64,000 bases of DNA, taken from contig CAVSPO010000012.1 in the NCBI GenBank assembly GCA_963730005.1, positions 1-64,000 on the forward strand, given 5' to 3'. Under the pieces are notes generated by a model that was given only the letters and a program-made list of their open reading frames with translations, ran no database searches and was not told the origin of the DNA. Shown piece by piece: positions 24,731-33,427 of this stretch (positions within the stretch are counted from its first letter, which is position 1; the number at the start of each line of letters is the position of its first letter). Source of the DNA: CAVSPO01 sp963730005 (GTDB taxonomy: Bacteria > Actinomycetota > Actinomycetes > Propionibacteriales > Propionibacteriaceae). The position numbers were made by a program, and so were the translations under genes.

Positions 24731-25554
24731 GCCTCGGCACCCTTCTCGGCGAGGTCGCGGGCGGCGTCCGGGTCGGCCGAGCGGAACTCGTGCCGGAAGC
24801 CCGGGTGGTAGAGGTACGAGCGCTTGGCCATCGGCGTCTCGGCGAGCGCAGGCCCGACCAGAATCACGGTGTGCTTCCAGAACTTGTGGTCCTTCATCGT
24901 GGTCGACAGTTCGTCGAGGCGGCAGCGCAGCATCACCTCGTCGGGCCAGCTGACCTGATGCCCGATGATCACCGGTGTCTCAGGCGGGTAGCCGCCGGCG
25001 AGCAACTCCTCCTGCAACGCCTTGTTGCGGGCCGCCGACAGGTAGAGCGCCATCGTGGTGCCGTGCCTCGCGAAATCGCGCACCCGTTCGCGGGGCGGCA
25101 TCGGCGTCCGGCCGCCCTCCAACCTCGTCAGGATCAGCGACTGGGCGACCTCGGGCAGGGTGATCTCGACGTCGGCCCGGGCCGCGGCCGCCGAGAAGGC
25201 CGACACGCCGGGGATGGATTCGTAGGCGATGCCGATGCGCCGGCACAGCTCGCGCTGCTCGGCGGTGGTGCCGTAGATGGCCGGGTCTCCGGTGTGCACC
25301 CGGGCGACCAGCAGCCCCTCGTCGTGGGCCCGCTGATAGAGCGGCGCGATGTCCTCCAGGGACGCGGAGGCGGAGTCGACCAGCAGCGCGTCCGGTTTGT
25401 GGTCGGCCACGATTCCCGGGCTGACCAGCGAGGACGCCCAAATGATGATGTCGGCCTCGGCGATCACCCGCGCACCGCGCACCGTGATCAGGTCCGGGGC
25501 GCCGGGGCCGGCGCCGACGAAGACCACCTTCCCTTCACCTGGAGTGGCGTTCAC
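24727..25554 (-). CDS. cbiF: Cobalt-precorrin-4 C11-methyltransferase
   Basis: The 275-residue protein has KVVFVGAGPGAPDLITVRGA, IIWASSLVSPGIVADHKP, VARVHTGDPAIYGTTAEQ, SIPGVSAFSAAAARADVEITLPEVAQS and LTRLEGGRTPMPPRE, all CbiF/CobM signatures. It methylates C11. The start GTG 25554 overlaps the cobI stop by 4 bases, so the longer frame to 25590 is not used. Confidence 0.95.
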   Translation of the reverse strand: MNATPGEGKVVFVGAGPGAPDLITVRGARVIAEADIIIWASSLVSPGIVADHKPDALLVDSASASLEDIAPLYQRAHDEGLLVARVHTGDPAIYGTTAEQRELCRRIGIAYESIPGVSAFSAAAARADVEITLPEVAQSLILTRLEGGRTPMPPRERVRDFARHGTTMALYLSAARNKALQEELLAGGYPPETPVIIGHQVSWPDEVMLRCRLDELSTTMKDHKFWKHTVILVGPALAETPMAKRSYLYHPGFRHEFRSADPDAARDLAEKGAEA

Positions 25555-26294
25555 AGTCGTTCTCCGGTTCCGCCGCGTCTGGCCGGCCACAGCACGGTGG
25601 TGAAATAGGGAGCTTCGTCCAGTTCGTTGACCGGCACGATGCGCTGGTTGGGCAGGCCGACGTCGATGCCCGCGACCGCGTCCTCGCCGATCTGCGACAG
25701 GTGCGCGCGCAAAGCCGGCAGGTGGCGTCCAGCCTTGTAGGCCACGCAGGTGTCGGCAACCTCAGCCACCTTCAGCAGCGTCTCAATGCCGGCCTTGAGC
25801 GGGACGAGGGCCAGCACCTCGTCGCCCTCGACCAGCGGGGTGCGGCTGGCGGCGGCGAGCCCCTGCATGGCGGTGATGCCCGGGATGACCTCCACCTCAA
25901 GGTCGGCGACCTGGTCGCGGACGCCGGCGGCGAGGTAGCTGAACGTCGAGTAGACCGAAGGGTCACCGATCGTCGCGAACCCGACCTGCCGAATACCGGA
26001 CGCGAAGGCCAGCACAGCCTCGTCGGCGGACGCCTGCCAGGCGGCTGCACGGCGCTGGGTGACCCCGGAACGGTCGGCCATCGAGAAGGGCACCCGGACG
26101 ATACGGTCGGCGACCTCGGGGCAGGCGGCCAGCACAATGGTCTCGGCCCGGCCTGCGGACGGCCCGCTGACCTCGGTGGCGGGCACCAGGATGACGTCGC
26201 AGTCACGCAGCGCGCGGAGCGCCTTGACGGTGATGAGTTCCGGATCTCCGGGACCCACTCCGATACCGATCAGGCGATGGACGGGCTGGGTCAC
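25551..26294 (-). CDS. cbiL: Precorrin-2 / cobalt-factor II C20-methyltransferase
   Basis: The 247-residue protein has LIGIGVGPGDPELITVKALRAL, VGFATIGDPSVYSTFSYL and VEVIPGITAMQGLAAASRTPLVEGDEVL, the CobI/CbiL blocks. It adds the C20 methyl that is later lost with ring contraction. GTG 26294 is chosen because GGAGG lies 4 bases upstream; a longer frame to 26339 has no such site. It is first in the cbiL-cbiF-cbiE-cbiGH-cbiX operon, in which every junction is a 4-base overlap. TATGCT (26335-26340, minus strand) is a possible -10. Confidence 0.94.
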   Translation of the reverse strand: MTQPVHRLIGIGVGPGDPELITVKALRALRDCDVILVPATEVSGPSAGRAETIVLAACPEVADRIVRVPFSMADRSGVTQRRAAAWQASADEAVLAFASGIRQVGFATIGDPSVYSTFSYLAAGVRDQVADLEVEVIPGITAMQGLAAASRTPLVEGDEVLALVPLKAGIETLLKVAEVADTCVAYKAGRHLPALRAHLSQIGEDAVAGIDVGLPNQRIVPVNELDEAPYFTTVLWPARRGGTGERL

Positions 26295-26372
26295 GCGGCC
26301 TCCTAGCTCCGGCCTCCGGGCAGCCGGCTCGCTCAGCATAGCTTGCGGCCGGACGCGGTCCCTGGGCGTGGA

Positions 26373-26400
26373 TTGGCACGGGTTAGGCTGGGCCCGTGCC
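26373..26400 (+). promoter_or_regulatory. hemA leaderless -10 box within an inverted repeat
   Basis: TAGGCT (26384-26389) stands 6 bases before the GTG start at 26396. It lies in the loop of an 8-bp inverted repeat, GGCACGGG (26375-26382) and CCCGTGCC (26393-26400), whose right arm contains the start codon. This could be an operator or a translation-controlling hairpin. Confidence 0.45.
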
Positions 26401-27616
26401 CGTTCTTGCGCTCGGAGTCAGCCACCATCAGGCGACGGTGGACGACCTCACCCGCTTCACCGCCTGCGCCGCGCAGGCGGCCGACGAGTTGCGCGCAGCC
26501 CCAGGGGTGCGGGGCCTGATCACGCTCGCCACCTGCAACCGCTGCGAGCTGTACATCGAGGCCGACCGCTTCCACGAGACCGTGCGCACGGCGCATCGGC
26601 TGCTCGCCGCCGCTGGGGCAGGCGATCTGCTGAACATCGTGGCGGCCCGCGCCGCCCGTAGTGCCGTCGAGCATCTCTTCGCGGTCGCCTGTGGCCTGGA
26701 TTCCATGGTGGTCGGCGAGTCCGAGGTCGTCGGGCAGGTGCGTTCCGCCTTGTCGGCTGACGGTTCGTCAAACAGTCCTGCCCTGCATCGCCTCTTCCAG
26801 ATGGCCCTGGCCACCTCCAAGGTGGTGGCCAGCACCACCACGATCGGGTCGTTGGGGCGCAGTGTCACCTCGGTCGCGCTTGATCTGGTCGAGTCGCGAC
26901 ATGGCAGGCTGGCCGGCCAACGGGCGCTGCTGATCGGCACCGGCTCCTACGCCGGGGTGGTGACCGCTGACCTGGTGCGCCGCGGTGCGACGATCACGGT
27001 GCACTCGGCGTCCGGACGGGACGCAGTGTTCGCCCAGACCCATCCGGTGACGGCACTGGCCCCGGGTGAGCTGTCGAACGCCATCGCTCGCGCCAAGGTG
27101 GTCGTGGCCTGCAGTGGGACAGGGCACCATCAGTTGACCTCAGCCCAGGTGACGGCGGCCAGGGTCGGTGTCCCGGGCACGCTGCCGGTGGTCGATCTGG
27201 CGTTGGGACGAGACGTCGAGCCGCAACTGGCATCCACCGCCGATGTCGACCTGATCGACCTCGATGTCGTGGGCAGGCACGTTCCGGTGGAACACAGCGG
27301 CGCGGTGGCCCGGGCCCGCGAACTCGTCGAGCAAGCCGTGGACACCTATCTGGACAGGGAACGCGCTCGCCAGGCAGACCCGGCAGTCACCCTGATGCGC
27401 GCCCACGTCGAAGAGATCGTGGCTCGTGAACTCGAGTCGGTGACCGCTGCGCAGCCGCCCGAGGTGGCCGCCGCGGTCCAGAGATCGCTGCAGCGGGTGG
27501 CCAACGCACTCCTGCACACCCCATCGGTGCGTGCCACCGAGTCGGCTCGCACCGGTGACCTGGACGACTACACCCGGGCGCTCCAGACGGTCTTCGGTCT
27601 GCAGGTCGACCGGTGA
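26396..27616 (+). CDS. hemA: Glutamyl-tRNA reductase
   Basis: The 406-residue protein has LALGVSHHQATVDDLTRF, LITLATCNRCELY with catalytic Cys47, HLFAVACGLDSMVVGESEVVGQ, an NADPH Rossmann segment ALLIGTGSYAGVVTADLVRRG and a C-terminal dimerisation domain. It reduces glutamyl-tRNA to glutamate semialdehyde, the first committed step of tetrapyrrole synthesis. It starts leaderless at GTG 26396, divergent from the cbiL operon, and leads hemA-hemC-hemD-hemB-cobD. The hemC start overlaps its stop by 4 bases. Confidence 0.96.
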   Translation: MPVLALGVSHHQATVDDLTRFTACAAQAADELRAAPGVRGLITLATCNRCELYIEADRFHETVRTAHRLLAAAGAGDLLNIVAARAARSAVEHLFAVACGLDSMVVGESEVVGQVRSALSADGSSNSPALHRLFQMALATSKVVASTTTIGSLGRSVTSVALDLVESRHGRLAGQRALLIGTGSYAGVVTADLVRRGATITVHSASGRDAVFAQTHPVTALAPGELSNAIARAKVVVACSGTGHHQLTSAQVTAARVGVPGTLPVVDLALGRDVEPQLASTADVDLIDLDVVGRHVPVEHSGAVARARELVEQAVDTYLDRERARQADPAVTLMRAHVEEIVARELESVTAAQPPEVAAAVQRSLQRVANALLHTPSVRATESARTGDLDDYTRALQTVFGLQVDR

Positions 27617-28500
27617 CACCCCTTCGAATCGGTACCCGCAGCTCGTTGCTGGCACGCACCCAATCCCAACAGGTGGCGGACTCGCTGGCAGCGGCCACCG
27701 GGCGCCCGGTGGAGCTGGTCGTCCTGCGTGTCGAGGGTGACGACGTGCGGATCCCCCTCGGTGGGCCCTCCAAGCCCGGTCTCTTCGTGGCGACGCTTCG
27801 CGAAGCACTGCTCGCCGGCACGGTTGACCTGGTGGTGCATTCGTTCAAGGACCTACCCAGCGCGCCGATGCCCGGGCTGGTGGTGGCAGCCATCCCGCCA
27901 CGCGCCGACCCCCGGGACGCCCTGTGCGCCAGCGGGGGGCTGACGGTTCAGACACTGCCGCCGGCGGCCCGGGTGGGCACCTCAAGCCCCAGGCGGGCAG
28001 CCCGCCTGCTGCGAGTGCGGCCTGATCTTCAGGTGGTGCCGATCAGGGGCAACGTCGACACCAGGCTCCGCAAGGTGACCGAGGGCGAGGTGGCCGCGGT
28101 GGTGTTGGCGGCGGCCGGGCTTGTCAGGGTGGGCCGTGAGGCCGCGATCACCGAATGGCTCGACCCGGCGACGTGGCTGCCGGCTCCGGCGCAGGGCGCG
28201 CTGGCTGTGGAGACCTGCGTCGGGATTCTGGAAACCGAACTGGCAAGCCTTGATGATCGATCGACACGCCTGCAGGTGACCGCGGAGCGAGCCGTGCTGG
28301 TGGGCGTCGAGGCAACCTGCTCGACCGCGGTCGGGGCCTTCGCCAGATGGGTGGCCCCCGGTGAGCTGGAGCTGAGCGCCGAACTGAGCGGCCACCGGGG
28401 GGTGGACCACGCTGCGGCCATGCGGCGGGCTCGCGTGTCGGCGCCACGCGACGCCGAGCAGCTGGGACTTTCCGTGGCCGCGGACCTCCTGGCGGATTGA
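27613..28500 (+). CDS. hemC: Porphobilinogen deaminase (hydroxymethylbilane synthase)
   Basis: The 295-residue protein has LRIGTRSSLLARTQSQQVAD, VDLVVHSFKDLPSAPMPGL, VGTSSPRRAARLLRVRPDL, VPIRGNVDTRLRKV and APAQGALAVE, with the dipyrromethane-cofactor Cys in VEATCSTAVGAFA. It joins four porphobilinogens into hydroxymethylbilane. GTG 27613 overlaps the hemA stop (GTGA). Confidence 0.96.
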   Translation: MTPLRIGTRSSLLARTQSQQVADSLAAATGRPVELVVLRVEGDDVRIPLGGPSKPGLFVATLREALLAGTVDLVVHSFKDLPSAPMPGLVVAAIPPRADPRDALCASGGLTVQTLPPAARVGTSSPRRAARLLRVRPDLQVVPIRGNVDTRLRKVTEGEVAAVVLAAAGLVRVGREAAITEWLDPATWLPAPAQGALAVETCVGILETELASLDDRSTRLQVTAERAVLVGVEATCSTAVGAFARWVAPGELELSAELSGHRGVDHAAAMRRARVSAPRDAEQLGLSVAADLLAD

Positions 28501-28501
28501 G

Positions 28502-29284
28502 GTGGGCTCGGTTGCGGCGTCCCGCCCGGTCCTGTTGATTCGGCCGGACGGCAACGAGCCGGACGCCGAAGCCTTGGCAGCCCTCGGTGTACCAACCGTC
28601 ATCGAACCACTGCTGCGGGTAGCTGCGGTCCAGGACGCCGAACCTGCCCGCAAACTTGCCGGGCTGTTGGCTGCCCTCGGCGATGGGCATTGGCTGATCG
28701 TCACGTCGCCACGCACCTGGCGGTTCTGGAGTGAGCTGGTCGACGACCTGGAGGAACGGCTGGGCCGGGCACTCGAAAAGGGCCTGCGGATCGCCACCGT
28801 GGGGCAGACGACCACCGCGTCCCTGCCAGCGTCTGCCCGACTCACCACGGTGACCTCCCCAGGCATCAGCGCCGTCGAACTGCTGGCGATGTTGTTGTCG
28901 ACAGCCCCCGGCGTCGCGCTGCTGCCATCCAGCGCCGGAGCCCGGCCGCTGCTGGCCGACGGCCTGCGGGCAGCCGGTTGGCGGGTGCACGCCGTGCCGG
29001 TTTACCGGACCAAGCCGGTCGAGGCGCCGCCGGAAAGCCTCGCCGGGCTGGCGAAGGGGCGTTTCGCGGGGGTCCTCGTGCGTTCGTCCAGCGCTGCGGA
29101 CGCCCTCTCGTCCCTGGCTCCAGGATCACTGGACGCAACGGTCTTCGCCGTGGGCCCGATCACCGCTGCCCGCTGCCGGGCACACGGCTGGCAGGTCGTC
29201 GAACTCGAACGAACCGACGCCGACGTCGTGGCCGGGCGCATCGCCACTAAGCTGGCCCCCCAGCCGTCGAAGGAGCCCGCATGA
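28502..29284 (+). CDS. hemD: Uroporphyrinogen-III synthase
   Basis: The 260-residue protein shows the loosely conserved HemD pattern: VLLIRPDGNEPDAEALAALG at the start, WLIVTSPRTWRFW, IATVGQTTTASL, LLPSSAGARPLLADGLRAAGW, VPVYRTKP and FAGVLVRSSSAADAL. It inverts ring D while closing the macrocycle; the product is the branch point for heme and cobalamin. It begins one base after hemC ends, and hemB overlaps its stop (ATGA). Confidence 0.9.
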   Translation: MGSVAASRPVLLIRPDGNEPDAEALAALGVPTVIEPLLRVAAVQDAEPARKLAGLLAALGDGHWLIVTSPRTWRFWSELVDDLEERLGRALEKGLRIATVGQTTTASLPASARLTTVTSPGISAVELLAMLLSTAPGVALLPSSAGARPLLADGLRAAGWRVHAVPVYRTKPVEAPPESLAGLAKGRFAGVLVRSSSAADALSSLAPGSLDATVFAVGPITAARCRAHGWQVVELERTDADVVAGRIATKLAPQPSKEPA

Positions 29285-30255
29285 ACCTGGTCCATCGTCC
29301 GCGTCGGTTACGGCAATCGTCCGGAGTGCGTCGACTGGTCGCCGAGACGAGGCTGCACCCAGCGAACCTGGTGCTGCCGATGTTCGTCGCCGAAGGCATC
29401 GAGGAGCCACGGCCCATCACGTCCCTGCCCGGGGTCGTGCAGCACACCCTCACCAGCCTGGCCGCCGCGGCACGCGAGGCCGAAGCCGCAGGTGTCGGTG
29501 GGCTGATGCTCTTCGGCGTCCCGCTGCACAAGGACGCCCTCGGAACCGGCGCCACCGACCCGGACGGCATCCTCGCCCAAGGCATCCGGACGCTGGCCGA
29601 GGCGGTGCCCGGCCTGCCGATCATCGCCGACCTGTGCCTCGACGAGTTCACCGACCACGGCCACTGCGGTGTGCTTGACCGTCACGGCCGGGTGGACAAC
29701 GACGCCACCCTGGCCCGCTACCAGCAGATGGCCGTGGTGCTTGCCGACGCCGGTGCCACCATGGTCGGTACCTCGGGAATGATGGACGGCCAGGTGTCCG
29801 CCGTCAGAACTGCGCTTGACAAGGCAGGACACCACGACGTGATGGTGTTGGCCTACTCCGCGAAGTACGCGTCCGCGTTCTACGGGCCGTTCCGGGAGGC
29901 CGTCGCATCATCCTTGAAGGGCGACCGGCGCAGCTACCAGCAGGACCCCGCCAACGCCGTCGAGGCGCTCCGCGAAGTCCGGCTCGACGTCGCCGAGGGC
30001 GCCGACATCGTCATGGTGAAGCCGGCCCTGGGCTACCTGGATGTGGTTTCCGCCACGGCCGCCGAGGTGGACGTGCCCGTTGCCGCCTACGTGGTGTCGG
30101 GGGAATTCGCGATGGTCGAGGCAGCAGCGGCAAACGGCTGGATCAACCGGGACGCGGCCATCCTGGAGACGCTGACCTGTGTCCGCCGCGCGGGCGCGCA
30201 GGTGATCGTGACCTACTGGGCCGCAGAGGTCGCGGCTGGCCTGTCCGACCGATGA
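29281..30255 (+). CDS. hemB: Delta-aminolevulinic acid dehydratase (porphobilinogen synthase)
   Basis: The 324-residue protein has RRLRQSSGVRRLVAETRLHP, LVLPMFVAEGIEEPRPI, the metal region DLCLDEFTDHGHCGVLD, and the two Schiff-base lysines in YSAKYASAFYGPFREA and IVMVKPALGYLDVV. It condenses two aminolevulinates to porphobilinogen. It is fourth in the operon, with 4-base overlaps on both sides. Confidence 0.96.
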   Translation: MNLVHRPRRLRQSSGVRRLVAETRLHPANLVLPMFVAEGIEEPRPITSLPGVVQHTLTSLAAAAREAEAAGVGGLMLFGVPLHKDALGTGATDPDGILAQGIRTLAEAVPGLPIIADLCLDEFTDHGHCGVLDRHGRVDNDATLARYQQMAVVLADAGATMVGTSGMMDGQVSAVRTALDKAGHHDVMVLAYSAKYASAFYGPFREAVASSLKGDRRSYQQDPANAVEALREVRLDVAEGADIVMVKPALGYLDVVSATAAEVDVPVAAYVVSGEFAMVEAAAANGWINRDAAILETLTCVRRAGAQVIVTYWAAEVAAGLSDR

Positions 30256-31196
30256 GCCGCGCCCATGGACTGCTGCTGGGAGTCGCGGCGGATGAGCTGC
30301 TCGGTGACCCCCGACGGCACCACCCGGTGGCTTGGTTCGGCAGTTGGGTCGCTTGGCTGGAGCACCGCCTCTACCGCGATTCGATCGCCTGGGGGGCGGT
30401 CCACCACGTGGCAGCCCTGGCGCCCGTGGTCGCCGGAGGTGTCGCGGCCGAGTTGCTGACCCGCAGACGTCCGCTTCTTCGGACCGCGCTGACGGCCACC
30501 GCCACCTGGGCAGTCCTTGGCTCGCACAGTCTTGCTTCCGAAGGTCGGGCGATGGCTGACGAGCTGGAGGCGAACGACATGACAGCTGCCCGCGAGCGAC
30601 TCACGCACCTGTGTTCGCGCAATCCTGAGCACCTCGACGCCGCTGAGCTCGCCCGAGGAACCGTCGAGTCGCTGGCCGAGAACACCTCGGACGCCGTTGT
30701 GTGCTCGCTTTTCTGGGGGGCGGTGGCCGGTATCCCCGGCCTGCTGGTGCATCGCGGCATCAACACCCTGGATGCAATGGTCGGCTACCGCAACGACCGG
30801 TACGAACGCTTCGGCAAGATGTCCGCCCTGGTGGACGACGCGGCCGCGTTCGTGCCGGCCAGGCTGGCCGGCGCACTGAGTTGCCTGCTGGCCCCCACGG
30901 TGGGAGGGTCCGTCCGCCAGGCCTGGCGCGTCATGCTCCGGGACGCCCGCAACCACCCGAGCCCCAACGGTGGGTGGTGTGAGGCGGCCTGGGCGGGGGC
31001 ACTTGGCGTCCGGTTGGGTGGTGCGTCGGCCTATCACGGACGCGTCGAGCAGCGTCCCGCGCTGGGGGACACCGACGCGCCAGCCCCCGACACGTCGACG
31101 GTTCGGCGGGCGGCACGGCTGGTCACCCTGGTCACAGTGGTGTCCGCGCTGCCAGCCGGGGTGTGGGGTCTCAGCGGTCGGGGGAAGCGGCCTTGA
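30252..31196 (+). CDS. cobD: Adenosylcobinamide-phosphate synthase
   Basis: The 314-residue membrane protein has LLLGVAADELLGDPRRHHPVAWFGSWV, LARGTVESLAENTSDAVVCSLFWGAVAGIPGLLVHRGINTLDAMVGYRNDRYERFG and DARNHPSPNGGWCEAAWAGALGVRLGG, the CobD/CbiB signature blocks. It couples aminopropanol (phosphate) to cobyric acid. It closes the hem operon, linking heme precursors to corrin completion. Its end overlaps the DUF5997 gene by 26 bases, tail to tail. Confidence 0.95.
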   Translation: MSRAHGLLLGVAADELLGDPRRHHPVAWFGSWVAWLEHRLYRDSIAWGAVHHVAALAPVVAGGVAAELLTRRRPLLRTALTATATWAVLGSHSLASEGRAMADELEANDMTAARERLTHLCSRNPEHLDAAELARGTVESLAENTSDAVVCSLFWGAVAGIPGLLVHRGINTLDAMVGYRNDRYERFGKMSALVDDAAAFVPARLAGALSCLLAPTVGGSVRQAWRVMLRDARNHPSPNGGWCEAAWAGALGVRLGGASAYHGRVEQRPALGDTDAPAPDTSTVRRAARLVTLVTVVSALPAGVWGLSGRGKRP

Positions 31197-31533
31197 GCCG
31201 CTCTTTCTCGGCAATCACCTCGCGGTAGATCCCCCGCTCCCGCCTCAGCCACGCGGGCGGGTCTGCGATCAGTGCACCGATCTGATCGGCGTCCAGCGCC
31301 TCGGTGATGCCGCCCCGTGCCAGCCCGGCGCGCGAGACACCCAGTTTCTGGGCCATGACCTCACGCGGGAACGGGCCGGTGCGCCGCAGTTCTGTGAGCC
31401 ACTCCGGGGGGTCGGCGCGCAGGGCGTCCAGTTCGGCCCGGGTGATCAATGAGCTCTGGAACTCCTGAGGGGCTGCCGGTAGATGGATGCCGAGTTTGCT
31501 GGCTGCCGTTGACGGCTTCATGGTTTGGCTCAC
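31171..31533 (-). CDS. DUF5997 family protein
   Basis: The 120-residue protein begins MSQTMKPSTAASKLGIHLPAAPQEF and has LRADPPEWLTELRRTGPFPREVMAQKLGVSRAGLARGG, a region that looks like a helix-turn-helix. It matches the actinobacterial DUF5997 family, usually found divergent from a LysR-type effector protein, as here. GTG 31533 follows a minus-strand TAGGAT by 7 bases, fitting a leaderless start and the family's usual N-terminus. It may supply the DNA-binding part missing from its neighbour; that is inference. Confidence 0.8.
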   Translation of the reverse strand: MSQTMKPSTAASKLGIHLPAAPQEFQSSLITRAELDALRADPPEWLTELRRTGPFPREVMAQKLGVSRAGLARGGITEALDADQIGALIADPPAWLRRERGIYREVIAEKERLKAASPDR

Positions 31534-31573
31534 ACTCGCCATCCTATCCGCGGGGGTCGGATAGCCTGCGTTC

Positions 31574-32263
31574 GTGACGATCCCCGGGGTGCCCGACCAG
31601 GCTGGGCTGCGCGTCGGGTTCGTGCCCGGGGTCACGCTGACCAAATGGCGCACGATCTGGAGGCAGCGTTTCCCGCAGGTCCCGCTGGACGCGGTTGAGG
31701 TGCCCGTGGCTGAGCAGCGCCGGGTGCTGGACACCGGGGACGTGGACATGTGCTTCGTCCGGTTGCCAGTGGACGCCGATGGCCTGCACGTGATCCGGCT
31801 GTATGACGAGGTGCCGGTGGTGTTGGTGTCCAAGGACCATCCGCTGGCGGACTTCGACGAGGTGACCGGTGATGACCTGGCGAGGGAGAGCGTGCTCGAA
31901 AACGCTGACGCCGCCAGCATCGACCTGGTCCTCCAGGAGCAGGCCGTGCTGAGGGTGCCGATGTCGATCGCACGCACCAACAGCCGCCGAGACCTTGTCT
32001 ACCGAACCGTCACCGACGCTCCGGCCACCACGGTGGCCTTGGCCTGGCGAATCGACAACCAGCACGCCTCGATCGACGAGTTCATCGGCGTCGTCCGTGG
32101 TCGGACGGCGAACAGTTCACGTACGGCCCAGGACAGGGCCGCCGGGCAGCAAACTGACAAACAGCAGGTCAGCAAACAGCAGGTTGGCAAGAAGCCGAAG
32201 CCCTCGGCCGCGGCGAAACGGGGCCGTCCCAAGGGACGCGGCCCGGGGCAGCGCCACCGCTGA
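31574..32263 (+). CDS. LysR-type substrate-binding domain protein without HTH, AT-hook-like tail
   Basis: The 229-residue protein is a periplasmic-binding fold of the LysR effector type: LRVGFVPGVTLTKWRTIWRQRFP, DTGDVDMCFVRLPVDADGLHVI, VVLVSKDHPLADFDEVTGDDLA. The usual N-terminal winged helix is absent. The C-terminal 50 residues are Gln/Lys-rich and end KRGRPKGRGPGQRHR, where RGRPKG fits an AT-hook. TAGCCT stands 6 bases before GTG 31574, so it is leaderless. It is divergent from DUF5997 with 40 bases between. A transcription regulator working with that neighbour is plausible. Confidence 0.8.
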   Translation: MTIPGVPDQAGLRVGFVPGVTLTKWRTIWRQRFPQVPLDAVEVPVAEQRRVLDTGDVDMCFVRLPVDADGLHVIRLYDEVPVVLVSKDHPLADFDEVTGDDLARESVLENADAASIDLVLQEQAVLRVPMSIARTNSRRDLVYRTVTDAPATTVALAWRIDNQHASIDEFIGVVRGRTANSSRTAQDRAAGQQTDKQQVSKQQVGKKPKPSAAAKRGRPKGRGPGQRHR

Positions 32264-32358
32264 TCGGCAGCTGAACCCCCGACCAACCTTCGGCCAACCC
32301 CACGCAATCGCTGCGTGGGCGGCCCTCAAGACCTTGCCGGGAGACTTACGATGCGGAC

Positions 32359-32649
32359 ATGACTGCGCTCTCTGATTCATTCAACAGATCATCGTTCGGT
32401 CGATTTCTCAACAGCCCCGAGGGTCGGGTCTTTCGCGCGACTGCGGGAGCGGGTTTCCTTGCCGTCGGGCTGCGCACGCGGCAAACGGCCGCCGGCAAGG
32501 CGTCCATTGTGTGGGGCGTCCTGCCGCTGACCGCTGGGCTGTTTGACGTCTGCTTCTACAGCGTGGCGCTCGGCGGGCCGTTTCGCGGCAGCGAGTGTCG
32601 CGCCATAGCCGAGCAATCTGTTCAACCCGGGACGCGGGCTCATGCCTGA
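32359..32649 (+). CDS. DUF2892-like small membrane protein
   Basis: The 96-residue protein has FGRFLNSPEGRVFRATAGAGFLAVGL, then VWGVLPLTAGLFDVCFYSVALGGPFRG, which is the pattern of DUF2892 inner-membrane proteins with two membrane segments. TACGAT stands 6 bases before ATG 32359 (leaderless). It ends 10 bases from the convergent truncated membrane gene. Function is unknown. Confidence 0.78.
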   Translation: MTALSDSFNRSSFGRFLNSPEGRVFRATAGAGFLAVGLRTRQTAAGKASIVWGVLPLTAGLFDVCFYSVALGGPFRGSECRAIAEQSVQPGTRAHA

Positions 32650-32658
32650 TGCCGTGCT

Positions 32659-33321
32659 TCATCGGTGGCCAGGTCTCCGACGCCGACACCCTGCACCCGC
32701 GGGACCCGAGAACAAGTGCAGCCCCAACACCACGACCAGGACCAAGTTCATCACCATCAGGACGCCGCGGTCCAGGTCGACCAAGTGACGGGTGGTGATC
32801 AACGCACCCAGGAAGGCCAGCAGGAGGAGGGTGAACAGCGGCGTGAACACCATGGACAGCACGGGTGCCATGTTCTCAACCACGCCCCTTTTTCCCATCA
32901 ACGAGCCATGCCGCAACGATGACGGCGCCCCCGATAGGTCCCGCAGGGCGTCCCCGAACGGGATCTTCACCGCCAGACCCGCCAGGACGGCGAAGCCGAG
33001 CATCGTCAGCACGCCCGCGGGAGTTGTCCCGGCCCGCTGGTGTTCGAACCCCACATGCTGCTTCCACAGGCGCCCCGCATGCTCACGGGCCAGGTCAGCC
33101 GCGATCGTGTGCTGGGCACCGACGCGCCGGACTGCCACAAGGAAGGACTCCTCGGGCGTCAACCCCAGCGCGGTGAGAGCCGACAGATGTCCGCGCAGAT
33201 GATCCTCCAGTTCGTCGACATCGTCGGCGGCGACGCCCGGGCGAGCGACCATCCGGGCCCGCCATTCAGCGACCAGCTGCTCTGGGTCGGACGTGGGGGC
33301 AGCGGTTGCGGCGTCAGTCAT
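32659..33321 (-). CDS. Permease-prefix-domain membrane protein, C-terminally truncated
   Basis: From ATG 33321 the 220-residue protein has an N-terminal helical domain (VAEWRARMVARPGVAADDVDELEDHLRGHLSALTALGLTPEESFLVAVRRVG) like the permease prefix domain 1 found next to PadR regulators. At least three membrane helices follow (VLTMLGFAVLAGLAVKI, LSMVFTPLFTLLLLAFLGALI, VLMVMNLVLVVVLGLHLF). It ends abruptly in a basic tail CRRRRPGHR, and relatives are usually longer. Just upstream is only the C-terminal piece of a PadR regulator. Both look like remains of one damaged locus. Confidence 0.65.
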   Translation of the reverse strand: MTDAATAAPTSDPEQLVAEWRARMVARPGVAADDVDELEDHLRGHLSALTALGLTPEESFLVAVRRVGAQHTIAADLAREHAGRLWKQHVGFEHQRAGTTPAGVLTMLGFAVLAGLAVKIPFGDALRDLSGAPSSLRHGSLMGKRGVVENMAPVLSMVFTPLFTLLLLAFLGALITTRHLVDLDRGVLMVMNLVLVVVLGLHLFSGPAGAGCRRRRPGHR

Positions 33322-33322
33322 C

Positions 33323-33427
33323 TCAGTTCCCCAGCTCGAAGTGCGGTCGGGCGGCAGCCTGAGTCGTGATGCGGTAGTACTTGCAGCGGCGTCCGGACTC
33401 ACCGGTGCCCCAGACCGACTCGACCTG
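33323..33427 (-). pseudogene. C-terminal fragment of a PadR-type regulator
   Basis: Directly after the zwf stop the minus strand encodes VESVWGTGESGRRCKYYRIT in frame with a stop at 33323-33325. This is the wing of the PadR winged helix (W-G-x-G-E-S-G-R-R-x-K-Y-Y-x-x-T). Nothing of the N-terminal helices remains. The fragment lies 1 base before the truncated membrane gene, the usual PadR partner. A deletion appears to have joined the zwf end to it. Confidence 0.7.

Noticed and set aside
26295..26395. Cobalamin riboswitch between cbiL and hemA
   Set aside because: No B12-box or CGCCACTG core on either strand; the region holds promoter-like boxes and an inverted repeat.
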